Assembly: GCF_002043005.1 (NCBI RefSeq)
Contig: NZ_CP020330.1
Span: 890,501-954,500 of the forward strand
From: Martelella mediterranea DSM 17316
GTDB lineage: Bacteria; Pseudomonadota; Alphaproteobacteria; Rhizobiales; Rhizobiaceae
Length of the DNA: 64,000 bases
Direction of reading: 5' to 3'
Part shown: positions 53,342 through 61,155 of the stretch, piece after piece
Numbering within the stretch: the stretch's first letter is position 1
Layout: every line of letters begins with the position of its first letter
Program-made: the position numbers and the translations under genes
Notes under the pieces: generated by a model
Seen by the model: the letters and a program-made list of their open reading frames with translations, nothing else
The model's database searches: none
Told to the model about the DNA's origin: nothing

Positions 53342-54961
53342 ATGCATTCCCTTTCGAAAGCCGCCCTGTTCGCGGCAACCGCGCTGACCCTTTCAGCCGG
53401 CAGCGCCCTTGCCGATTTCGACCTCGAAATCCTGCACAACAATGATTTCCATTCTCGTTTCGAGTCGATCAACGGCTATGATTCCGCCTGCTCGGCCGAA
53501 GATGAGACCGACGGCAAGTGCTTCGGCGGCGCGGCGCGGCTTCTGACCGCGATCAACGAAACCCGCGATGCGCTTGAAGCCGAAGGCAAGAACGTGATTC
53601 TGCTCAACGCCGGTGACAATTTCCAGGGCTCGCTGTTCTACACCTTCTACAAGGGCGAGATGGAAGCCGAGTTCATGAATATGCTCGGCTATGACGCGAT
53701 GACCGTCGGCAACCATGAATTCGACGACAGCGAGGACGGACTGAAGACCTTTCTCGATATCGTCGAGTTTCCGGTCGTCACCGCCAATGTGAAGACCAAC
53801 GCCGATTCCTCCGTCAACGACATGATCGAACCCTCGATCGTGCTCGATATCGGCGGCGAGAAGGTCGGCATCATCGGCGCGGTCACCAACGACACGCCGG
53901 AAATCGCCAATCCCGGCAAGAACATCGACATCACCGTCGATGTCGATGCCATCAAGGAACAGGTAGCGGTGTTGACGGATCAGGGCGTCAACAAGATCAT
54001 CGCGCTGACCCATGTCGGCTATCCCCGCGACCTCGCCGCGATCGCGGTGATACCGGGAATCGACGTGGTCGTCGGCGGCCATTCGCACACGCTTCTGTCG
54101 AATACCGACGAGAAGGCCGAAGGCCCCTATCCGACCATGGTCGACAATCCGGATGGCTACAAGGTGCCGGTGGTGCAGGCCAACCAGTATGGCAAATATC
54201 TCGGCGATCTCGAGGTCGTGTTCAACGATGACGGCGTCGTGACCTCGGCCAAGGGCGATCCGATCCTGCTCGACGCCAGCGTGACGCCGGACGCGGAGGT
54301 TCTTGCCTGGATTTCCGAAAAGGCGGTCCCGCTCGAGGAACTGAAGAACGAGGAAGTCGGCGAAGCCGGCGGCGAGATCGTCGGCGACCGAAATGTCTGC
54401 CGCGCCGAGGAGTGCTCGATGGGCAACCTCGTGGCCGATGCCATGCTCGCGCGCGTCGCCGACCAGGGTATCACGCTCGCGATCCAGAACGGCGGCGGCG
54501 TGCGCGCCTCGATCGACGCGGGAACGGTGACCATGGGCGAGGTGCTGACCGTGCTGCCGTTCCAGAACACGATCGCGACCTTCCAGCTCAAGGGCGCCGA
54601 TGTGATCGCAGCGCTTGAAAACGGCCTGTCGCAGATCGAGGAAGGGGCCGGCCGCTACCCGCAAGTCTCCGGCATGAAATACACCTATGACTCCAGCAAG
54701 GAACCGGGCAGCCGCGTGGTCTCGGTCGAAGTCGCCGACGGCAATGGCGGCTTTGCGCCGATCGACGAGGCCGCCACCTACGGCATTGTCACCAACAATT
54801 ATGTGCGCGGCGGCGGCGACGGCTATGCCGTGTTCGCCGAAAAGGGCATGAACGCCTATGACTTCGGCCCTAACCTGGAAGACGCCGTTGCCGAATATAT
54901 CGGCATGAACAGCCCTTACGAGCCTTACACCGACGGCCGCATTACCGACGTGGCGAAGTAA
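53342..54961 (+). CDS. Periplasmic bifunctional 5'-nucleotidase / metallophosphoesterase (UshA family)
   Basis: A 539-residue protein. Signal peptide 1-24 ends ALA. The N-terminal metallophosphoesterase domain shows the metal-binding motifs ILHNNDFHSRF, NAGDNFQGS, GNHEFDD, THVG and GGHSHTLL; the C-terminal nucleotide-binding domain includes QNGGGVRASI and NNYVRGGGDGYAVF. It dephosphorylates nucleotides outside the cytoplasm so that nucleosides and phosphate can be taken up. ATG at 53342 has AGGAG upstream. It is a single gene. Confidence 0.9.
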   Translation: MHSLSKAALFAATALTLSAGSALADFDLEILHNNDFHSRFESINGYDSACSAEDETDGKCFGGAARLLTAINETRDALEAEGKNVILLNAGDNFQGSLFYTFYKGEMEAEFMNMLGYDAMTVGNHEFDDSEDGLKTFLDIVEFPVVTANVKTNADSSVNDMIEPSIVLDIGGEKVGIIGAVTNDTPEIANPGKNIDITVDVDAIKEQVAVLTDQGVNKIIALTHVGYPRDLAAIAVIPGIDVVVGGHSHTLLSNTDEKAEGPYPTMVDNPDGYKVPVVQANQYGKYLGDLEVVFNDDGVVTSAKGDPILLDASVTPDAEVLAWISEKAVPLEELKNEEVGEAGGEIVGDRNVCRAEECSMGNLVADAMLARVADQGITLAIQNGGGVRASIDAGTVTMGEVLTVLPFQNTIATFQLKGADVIAALENGLSQIEEGAGRYPQVSGMKYTYDSSKEPGSRVVSVEVADGNGGFAPIDEAATYGIVTNNYVRGGGDGYAVFAEKGMNAYDFGPNLEDAVAEYIGMNSPYEPYTDGRITDVAK

Positions 54962-55329
54962 TAAAAGCGTCTCGGGAGCCGCTTGGGCTTCAGCAGCATT
55001 TTGCGGCTCCCGCCCTCTCTCGAGTCACCCTCGGGCTTGACCCGAGGGTCCAGGCAACGTTCTCCGTGGGGCCTGGATGCTCGTGTCAAGCACGAGCATG
55101 ACCCCTGAAAGGCTGGCTGTCCGGGACGTGGCGCTGTGCGTCGTTCACGCTTATGAACTTTTGTAGAGCCCCTTCTGCGTCTGAAGCTCAATCACTCTTC
55201 GCATGCGCTGGCTGCCATGCTGGCGCAGCCAGCACCGCCCCGATCCAACTGCGACACCGTATAATCTGGCGAAGCCCCGTTTGCGTTGTTATATGACAAC
55301 CGACAACGACAACAATGGAAAGACTGCCG
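54962..55329. other. Intergenic region between the nucleotidase gene and hemH, 368 bp
   Basis: This holds palindromic repeat copy 2 (55024-55102). From 55103 to 55329 I see no gene. A perfect TATAAT is at 55260-55265, 65 bases before hemH, but without a recognisable -35 box. Confidence 0.5.
55024..55102. repeat. Palindromic intergenic repeat, copy 2
   Basis: Two hairpin halves, ACCCTCGGG-CTTGA-CCCGAGGGT in the left half and ATGCTCGTG-TCAAG-CACGAGCAT in the right. The halves no longer match each other but each keeps its own 9-base-pair stem, with CCAGGC/GCCTGG as inner arms. Compare copies at 28274 and 59159. Confidence 0.85.
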
Positions 55330-56367
55330 ATGTCAGAAATGCATGCCGCTTGGCCGGACAAACACCCCAGCGTCGCCTTCGGCAAGGTCGGCGTCCTGCT
55401 CGTCAATCTCGGCACGCCCGACGGCACCGACAAGGCTTCGATGCGGCGCTATCTTGAGGAGTTCCTGAAGGACAAGCGCGTGATCGAATGGCCGCGGGCG
55501 CTGTGGTATCCGATCCTCTACGGCATCGTTTTGAACCGCCGCCCGGCCAAGGTCGGCGAAGCCTACAAGCTGATCTGGAACAACGAGCTGGATGAGAGCT
55601 ATCTGCGCACCTATACCCGCAGCCAGGCCGAAAAGCTCGCCGCGCAATACGCGGACACGCCGAACCTCGTGATCGACTGGGCGATGCGCTACGGCCAGCC
55701 GTCGATCCCCGCGCGCATCGAGGCGCTGAAGGCGGCCGGCTGCGAGCGTATCCTGATCTACCCGCTCTATCCGCAATATGCCGCCTCGACCACGGCGACG
55801 GTCAACGACAAGGCGTTCGAGGCGCTGCTCGAGATGCGCTGGCAACCGGCGCTGCGCACCGTGCCGCCCTATCACGACGACCCGGTCTATATCGACGCGC
55901 TGGCGAACTCGGTCGAGAACCACCTCGCGACGCTCGACTGGGAGCCGGAGCTGATCATCACCTCGTTTCACGGCATTCCGCAGTCCTATTTCAAGAAGGG
56001 CGATCCCTATCACTGCCAGTGCCAGAAGACCGCGCGTCTGCTGCGCGAGCGGCTGGGGCTTTCCAAGGACAGGCTGATGATCACCTTCCAGTCGCGCTTC
56101 GGGCCGGAGGAATGGCTGCAGCCCTATACTGACAAGACCGTCGAGGCGCTGCCGAAAAAGGGCATCAAGCGGATCGCCGTGATGAATCCCGGCTTTGTCT
56201 CCGACTGTCTGGAGACGCTGGAGGAAATCGGCGAGCAGGCCCGCGAAAGCTTCATGGAGCATGGCGGCGAGAAATTCACCCATATTCCCTGTCTTAACGA
56301 CAGCGACGAGGGCATGCGGGTGATCGACCACGTGGTTGCGCGCGAGCTGTCGGGCTGGGTAAAGTAA
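55330..56367 (+). CDS. hemH: Ferrochelatase
   Basis: A 345-residue ferrochelatase that inserts Fe(II) into protoporphyrin IX, the last step of heme synthesis. The active-site His214 is in SFHGIPQSY, and the catalytic acidic patch is in NPGFVSDCLETLEEI. VGVLLVNLGTPD at about 19-31 is the standard opening. The ATG at 55330 has GGAAAG upstream; one at 55315 is badly placed. Heme would also feed BphO earlier in the window. Confidence 0.95.
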   Translation: MSEMHAAWPDKHPSVAFGKVGVLLVNLGTPDGTDKASMRRYLEEFLKDKRVIEWPRALWYPILYGIVLNRRPAKVGEAYKLIWNNELDESYLRTYTRSQAEKLAAQYADTPNLVIDWAMRYGQPSIPARIEALKAAGCERILIYPLYPQYAASTTATVNDKAFEALLEMRWQPALRTVPPYHDDPVYIDALANSVENHLATLDWEPELIITSFHGIPQSYFKKGDPYHCQCQKTARLLRERLGLSKDRLMITFQSRFGPEEWLQPYTDKTVEALPKKGIKRIAVMNPGFVSDCLETLEEIGEQARESFMEHGGEKFTHIPCLNDSDEGMRVIDHVVARELSGWVK

Positions 56368-56404
56368 ATAACAGCCGGCGAAACCGGCCGAAGGAGGAAA
56401 CGAC

Positions 56405-57412
56405 ATGGAAGCACTGACAGGATTTTCCATCACGATCATCATTCTGGCGGTGCTGATCCTTCTGACGCTGTTCGCCGGGATCAAGACCGTGCCGCAGGGC
56501 TACGGCTACACTGTCGAGCGCTTCGGCCGCTACACCCGCACGCTGACGCCGGGCCTCAACCTGATCGTCCCGTTCATCGACCGGATCGGCAAGCGCATCA
56601 ACATCATGGAACAGGTGCTGGATGTGCCCGAGCAGGAGGTCATCACCCGCGACAATGCCAGCGTCGAGGCCGATGCCGTCTGCTTCTACCAGATCCTCAA
56701 TCCGGCCTCCGCCGCCTATCAGGTCGCCCATCTGGAGATGGCGGTCCTCAATCTGACCATGACCAATATCCGCTCGGTCATGGGCTCGATGGATCTCGAC
56801 GAACTGCTGTCCAACCGCGATTCCATCAATGAGCGCCTGCTCCGCGTCGTCGATCTGGCGGTCGAGCCGTGGGGCGTGAAGGTCACGCGCATTGAGATCA
56901 AGGATATCCGCCCGCCGGCCGATCTGGTCGAGGCGATGGGCCGGCAGATGAAGGCCGAACGCGAAAAGCGCGCGCAGATCCTCGACGCCGAGGGACACCG
57001 CGCCGCCCAGATTCTCCGCGCGGAGGGCTCCAAGCAATCCGCCATTCTGGAAGCCGAGGGCGAACGCGAGGCCGCCTACCGCGAGGCCGAGGCCCGAGAG
57101 CGTCTGGCCGAGGCGGAGGCCAACGCCACCCGCTCGGTCTCCACCGCGATCGCCGAGGGCGACGTCACCGCGATCAACTACTTCGTGGCGCAGAAATATA
57201 CCGAAGCGATGGCAGCCATCGGCACGTCGACGAATTCCAAGATCGTGCTGATGCCGATGGAGGCTTCCTCCCTCATCGGCTCGCTGGGCGGCATCGGCCA
57301 GATCGCCAAGGAAGTCTTCGGCGGCGATGACGGCGGCAAGGCGGCAGCAACGCCGCCGGCCCCCCGCTCGACCCCATCGGTGCGTCCGCCGCGCTCCAGC
57401 AAGGAAAGCTGA
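56405..57412 (+). CDS. SPFH/band 7 (stomatin-like) membrane protein
   Basis: A 335-residue protein with one N-terminal membrane helix (about 7-26), an SPFH domain ([34 protein letters not shown] onward, about 30-180) and a long Ala/Glu-rich coiled coil (about 185-240). It is of the QmcA/stomatin type, which oligomerises in the inner membrane as a platform for membrane quality control. It is followed 5 bases later by nfeD, the usual partner. Pro/Ser-rich tail. Confidence 0.92.
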   Translation: MEALTGFSITIIILAVLILLTLFAGIKTVPQGYGYTVERFGRYTRTLTPGLNLIVPFIDRIGKRINIMEQVLDVPEQEVITRDNASVEADAVCFYQILNPASAAYQVAHLEMAVLNLTMTNIRSVMGSMDLDELLSNRDSINERLLRVVDLAVEPWGVKVTRIEIKDIRPPADLVEAMGRQMKAEREKRAQILDAEGHRAAQILRAEGSKQSAILEAEGEREAAYREAEARERLAEAEANATRSVSTAIAEGDVTAINYFVAQKYTEAMAAIGTSTNSKIVLMPMEASSLIGSLGGIGQIAKEVFGGDDGGKAAATPPAPRSTPSVRPPRSSKES

Positions 57413-57417
57413 CGGCG

Positions 57418-57879
57418 ATGGAGCTGCTCGTCTTCTTCGCCGAGTCCGGTCCCTGGGGCTGGTTCATCGTCGGCCTCTTGCTGCTGGTGGCCGAACTGAT
57501 CGTGCCGGGCGTGTTCCTGATCTGGGTTGGCATCGCGGCCCTGATCCTCGGCCTGTTGTCGCTGCCCTTCCAGGGCTTCGGCTTCTGGGTGTGGCAGTTG
57601 CAGCTTGTGCTGTTTGCCGTGCTCGCCTTCGTCAGCATCCTCGTCGGGCGGCGGGTGCTGTCGCGCCGGGACACGACCTCCGACCAGCCATTGTTGAACC
57701 AGCGCGCGGCGAGCCTCATCGGCCGCACCGCGATCGTCAGCGAGGCGATCACCAACGGCCGCGGCCGCATCAAGCTGGACGACACGACATGGACGGCGGA
57801 GGGGCCGGACGCGGCCCAGGGCGCCACGGTGCGCATCACCGGCAATGACGGCGGCAAGCTGGTCGTGGAACCGGTGTAG
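57418..57879 (+). CDS. NfeD-family membrane protein
   Basis: A 153-residue protein with three or so hydrophobic helices (GPWGWFIVGLLLLVAELIVPGVFLIWVGIAALILGLLS and a second stretch around 55-80) and a C-terminal OB-fold domain (IGRTAIVSEAITNGRGRIKLDDTTWTAEGPD). This short form pairs with the SPFH protein just upstream, as is usual for the QmcA/YbbK-NfeD pair. Confidence 0.9.
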   Translation: MELLVFFAESGPWGWFIVGLLLLVAELIVPGVFLIWVGIAALILGLLSLPFQGFGFWVWQLQLVLFAVLAFVSILVGRRVLSRRDTTSDQPLLNQRAASLIGRTAIVSEAITNGRGRIKLDDTTWTAEGPDAAQGATVRITGNDGGKLVVEPV

Positions 57880-57890
57880 GCCTCAGAACG

Positions 57891-57964
57891 AAACGCTGGA
57901 GCGCTCCACAGAAAGTGGATACCGGTTTTCCGTCCAGACGCGCGTAAAAACAAAAAGATAGAGC
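57891..57964. repeat. Common Rhizobiales intergenic repeat
   Basis: On the minus strand the sequence GCTCTATC, then TTTTGTTTTTACGCGCGTC, then GGACGGAAAACCGGTATCC and a GGAGCGCTCC end, has the order of a widespread intergenic element of rhizobial and related genomes. It flanks the IS110 element on one side. A weak related stretch (GGTGGATACCGGTTCATCG) is near 52419-52437. Confidence 0.7.
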
Positions 57965-58010
57965 ACCAAGCTCGGCCATCATGTGTCGTCGGCCCTTCGT
58001 TCTTGTGTCA

Positions 58011-58946
58011 TCAACTCTGTTGGATGACTTTCTCTGTGAACCTTGCATTGAGGGTCACGACGATTTTTCGCATGACTGCTGCGATCGCGACGATTGGCTT
58101 TTTGCCGGCTTCGACAAGGCGCTTGTAGAAGGCGGCGAACTCGCCCCTTCCGCGGGCGGCCTGCATGGCCGGCATGAACAGGATGGTGCGCATGACGGGT
58201 CTGCCGCCGCGCATTCTCCGGTAACCGATCTAGTTGCCGCTCTCGTTTGGGTGCGGCGCCAGGCCGGCCAGCGCCGCCGCCTTCTTTCGATCCAGCGTCC
58301 CGAGTTCGGGCATTGTGGCGATCAGGGCGGCGGCGGTTGTCTCCGCGATGCCGGTCATCGCCATTGCGATGCTGGCCCTGGCTGCAAAGGCTTCGCTGCG
58401 CATGAGCATGCGGATTTCCTTGTCGAGCAGCGCGATCTGGCGATTGATGGCAGCGAGCATGGCCTTGAAGGTGACGGCAAGTTCACGTCCGCCCGGCGCC
58501 ATGGCGCGGTTTTGCTCGGCGACCCTGATGGCGACCAGATCGGCGCGGCGGCGCACAAGGGCCTTGAGCCTTGCCTCTTCAGGGTTTTCAGCCTGCCACA
58601 GGGACAGGCTTGCCCAGCGTTCCATGCCATAGGCGACCATTTCCCGGGCATCGATCGCATCGCTCTTGCCGACCCGTCCACGCGAACGAATGAAGGCCTT
58701 GAGCCTGCGCGTATCGGCCCGGTGAACGGCAAGGCCGCGCCGCAGGCACTCTTCGATCAGGACGGTTTCATACCCGCCGGTGGGTTCGCAGATGACCAGA
58801 TCTGCCTCGCAGTTTCGCAGGAAGCGACGAATATCCCTGCTGCGATTGGCGATGACGGTGGCCGGACCGCCGCAGGAAACGGCGATCGTGTCCTTTGCAA
58901 CGTCGCAACCAAGACAGATGTGCGGAGGGTGATGCAAAACGACCAT
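58011..58946 (-). pseudogene. IS110-family transposase/recombinase interrupted by an in-frame TAG
   Basis: Reading from ATG at 58946, 238 codons run to a TAG at 58232-58230; the same frame then continues for 72 more codons to a normal stop at 58013-58011, giving a full length of 311 positions as expected for IS110. The DEDD RuvC-like domain is visible (CDVAKD, CEPTGGYE, KSDAIDA), and the Tnp20 region has LAGLAPHPNESGN with the presumed catalytic Ser, followed across the stop by IGYRRMRGGRPVMRTILFM. The nonsense codon comes just after that Ser and removes the last part of the domain, so the gene is probably inactive unless read through. Confidence 0.9.
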
Positions 58947-59158
58947 GGCGATGCTATCCTTTCAAGGCATGCTTGGGATTGTTTGCGGGCGTGGCAATCA
59001 GCGGCCCAATCAACTCTTCAAGCGGTTGCTCGGTGCAACAGTGACCTTGATGACAGCGGGTATTCCACCCAATGCTCGGACGGTCGGCTGTTGCAGCAGC
59101 TGCGGGCAAGCCAACGGCCCGCAGCTGCATCACAACAATAGCGCAGATCCGACAAACA
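58947..59158 (-). ncRNA. Possible bridge (seek) RNA region of the IS110 element
   Basis: In IS110-group elements the non-coding end upstream of the recombinase encodes a structured RNA that pairs with target and donor DNA. Here 212 non-coding bases precede the recombinase ATG. On the minus strand they can form, in order, a 12-base-pair hairpin (59128-59117 with 59107-59096, GCAGCTGCGGGC/GCCCGCAGCTGC), a GGGTGGAATACCC hairpin and a GTTGCACCGAGCAAC hairpin. The assignment is by position and structure only. Confidence 0.45.
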
Positions 59159-59269
59159 ATGCTCGGACTTGATCCGAGCATCCAGGCGGTTAAGTCGCTG
59201 AATTTGCAAAGATCTATAACGAAGCCTTTGCCGGGCGGCCTGGATCCTCGGGTCAAGCCCGAGGATGAC
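59159..59269. repeat. Palindromic intergenic repeat, copy 3
   Basis: Left half ATGCTCGGA-CTTGA-TCCGAGCAT (59159-59181) and right half ATCCTCGGG-TCAAG-CCCGAGGAT (59244-59266), each a 9-base-pair hairpin, separated by a longer middle than in copies 1 and 2. It abuts the IS110 non-coding end. Confidence 0.85.
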
Positions 59270-59327
59270 CCGGAATAAGGGAGACGTTTGTCATCAAACT
59301 GAGCATTTCCGGTTTTCACCGGAAACT

Positions 59328-59774
59328 CTAAAAGTCCGAAAGCCGAGTCTTCACCGCGCCGAGCGCGCTGACCATGTCGGCGAAGCTCTGGCGCAGGCGG
59401 TTTTCCATTTCGCGACCGATATCGGGATATTCCTCGATCAGGCGCAGGAACTGTTCGCGCCGGATCAACAGGAGTTCCGAAGGCGCACTGGCGCGGGCGG
59501 CAAAACGGTGGGGTACTGGGCTGATGAGTGCTGCCTCGGTCAGCAGGCTGCCGGGCCCTGCAATGCCTGCGGAACGCCCGCCGGCCTCAAGATCGAGATG
59601 GCCGCTTTCGAGCATATAGGCGCCTGCGCTGTCCTGATCCTCATCAAACAGCCTGTCGCCTGCATCAAGTGAAAGCCGTGCGATGGTGAAAGCGATGAGG
59701 CGAAGCTGCTCGGCCGAAAGGCCGGAAAAAAGTTCCGCGCGGCGCAGCGTCGCGATGTCGTCAGACAGTGCCAT
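59328..59774 (-). CDS. Cyclic-nucleotide-binding-domain protein
   Basis: A 148-residue protein that is almost only a Crp-like cyclic-nucleotide-binding domain (AELFSGLSAEQLRLIAFTIARLSLDAGDRLFDEDQDSAGAYMLESGHLDL). It has no helix-turn-helix, so it is not a transcription factor by itself; such proteins act as small sensors or partners. It follows the response-regulator gene by 33 bases in the same direction, which suggests a shared transcript. Confidence 0.82.
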   Translation of the reverse strand: MALSDDIATLRRAELFSGLSAEQLRLIAFTIARLSLDAGDRLFDEDQDSAGAYMLESGHLDLEAGGRSAGIAGPGSLLTEAALISPVPHRFAARASAPSELLLIRREQFLRLIEEYPDIGREMENRLRQSFADMVSALGAVKTRLSDF

Positions 59775-59807
59775 CTCGTCCCCCTTCCCCGAACCGGCAA
59801 AGCCGCG

Positions 59808-60491
59808 TCAGGGCACCAGCTTGTAGCCGCCGTTTTCGGTCACCAGGATACGCGCGTTCGACGGATCTTCCTCGATCTTCTGGCGCAGGCGGTAGACATG
59901 GGTTTCGAGCGTGTGCGTCGTCACCCCGGAATTATAGCCCCAGACCTCTTCCAGCAGCATGTCGCGGGTTACCACCTTCTGGCCGGCGCGGTAAAGATAG
60001 CGGATGATCGAGGCCTCCTTTTCGGTGAGCCTGATCTTTTGGCCGTCTGCGGTGTGAAACAGCTTCTGGCCCGGCTTGAACACATAGGGCCCGACATTGA
60101 AGGTCGCGTCCTCGCTCTGCTCGTGCTGGCGAAGCTGGGCGCGGATGCGCGCCAGAAGCACGGCGAAGCGGAATGGCTTGGTGACATAGTCGTTGGCGCC
60201 CGCCTCGAGCCCCAAGATAGTGTCGCTGTCGGTGTCGTGGCCGGTCAGCATGATGATTGGCGCCTTGTAGCCGTTCTTGCGCGCGATCTTCACCGCCTCG
60301 CGGCCATCCATATCCGGCAGGCCGACATCCATGATCAGGAGATCGATCTGTTCCTCGCGCAGCATCTTCAGCGATTTGGCCGCGCAATCGGCGGAGCGGA
60401 GAATGAATTCGTCGTAGAGCCCGAGCTGTTCCACCAGCGTCTCGTGCAAATCCGCATCGTCATCGACGAGAAGTATCGTCCGCTCTGTCAT
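59808..60491 (-). CDS. OmpR/PhoB-family response regulator
   Basis: A 227-residue response regulator. The receiver (about 3-118) has the acidic pocket LLVDDDADLH, phospho-acceptor Asp in LLIMDVGLPDMDG, and Lys in VTKPFRF. The C-terminal winged helix (about 130-225) ends YRLRQKIEEDPSNARILVTENGGYKLVP. No sensor kinase gene is next to it. It may be the CenR-type envelope regulator known in alphaproteobacteria, but I cannot confirm that from sequence alone. ATG at 60491; an upstream ATG at 60515 is possible. Confidence 0.9.
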   Translation of the reverse strand: MTERTILLVDDDADLHETLVEQLGLYDEFILRSADCAAKSLKMLREEQIDLLIMDVGLPDMDGREAVKIARKNGYKAPIIMLTGHDTDSDTILGLEAGANDYVTKPFRFAVLLARIRAQLRQHEQSEDATFNVGPYVFKPGQKLFHTADGQKIRLTEKEASIIRYLYRAGQKVVTRDMLLEEVWGYNSGVTTHTLETHVYRLRQKIEEDPSNARILVTENGGYKLVP

Positions 60492-60567
60492 TCGCACCTG
60501 CCCTCTGCCTCGCATCCCCGAAGACCATTGCGATACGCCATGGCCGGGCGTATTGCTATGAAACTAT

Positions 60568-61149
60568 ATGATTTCACGCACAAAGCAAAAAAAAGTGAAG
60601 AAAACCAGCCGTTCCGCGACGAAAACACGGGGCGTGATCGCGGTGCGCCGCGCGCCGGGCCCCGCCCACCGCGCGATCCTCGCCTTCGGCCCGCTCCGCT
60701 TTCAGGCGGCGATCGGCCGGAACGGCATGACGGTCTTCAAGCGCGAGGGCGACGGCAGGACGCCGATCGCCGCGATGGCGCTGCTATACGGCTACCGCGA
60801 TGCCCGGCATCGGCAGCGCTGGCCGCATTCAGGACTTGATATCAGGGCAACGAAAGCCGAGGACGGCTGGTGCGATGCGCCAACGTCGCCAAACTACAAC
60901 CGCCCCGTCCGCCTGCCTTTCGCTGCGAGCCACGAACGCCTGCAACGCGACGACGGCATTTACGACCTCGTGATCGTGATGGACTGGAACATGCGCTCGC
61001 GCGCGCGCAATCGCGGCTCTGCCGTGTTCTTCCACCTTGCCCGCCCGGATTTCTCGCCAACCGCCGGCTGCGTGGCAATCGCACCGGCGGCAATGCGCGT
61101 TCTGCTGCCCCATCTGCGGGCAGGCATGCGGCTCAAGGTTGTCGGCTGA
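60568..61149 (+). CDS. L,D-transpeptidase (YkuD-type) family protein
   Basis: A 193-residue protein with the L,D-transpeptidase active site: His in VFFHLARPDFSPTAGCVAIAP with the nucleophilic Cys in the S/T-x-GC element near residue 171. Members crosslink peptidoglycan or attach proteins to it. The N-terminus is very basic (MISRTKQKKVKKTSRSATKTRG) and no clear signal peptide is seen, odd for a wall enzyme; a non-cleaved or other export route, or a different start, is possible. It is divergent from the response-regulator gene across 76 bases. Confidence 0.8.
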   Translation: MISRTKQKKVKKTSRSATKTRGVIAVRRAPGPAHRAILAFGPLRFQAAIGRNGMTVFKREGDGRTPIAAMALLYGYRDARHRQRWPHSGLDIRATKAEDGWCDAPTSPNYNRPVRLPFAASHERLQRDDGIYDLVIVMDWNMRSRARNRGSAVFFHLARPDFSPTAGCVAIAPAAMRVLLPHLRAGMRLKVVG

Positions 61150-61155
61150 AGCGGC

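Larger units (their letters stand above)
58011..59158 (-). mobile_element. IS110-family insertion sequence, approximate extent
   Basis: This covers the disrupted recombinase gene and the upstream non-coding stretch that IS110-group elements carry. These elements have no long terminal inverted repeats, so the ends are not set from sequence alone; 59158 is taken because a palindromic repeat begins at 59159, and the other end is likely a few tens of bases beyond 58011, near the repeat that ends at 57964. Confidence 0.6.

Noticed and set aside
55260..55265. Perfect TATAAT in front of hemH
   Set aside because: No acceptable -35 sequence is found 16-18 bases upstream, so it is not called as a promoter.
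58234..58632. A plus-strand 132-codon frame over the transposase
   Set aside because: It is the antisense of the IS110 recombinase, whose DEDD and Tnp20 motifs are on the minus strand.
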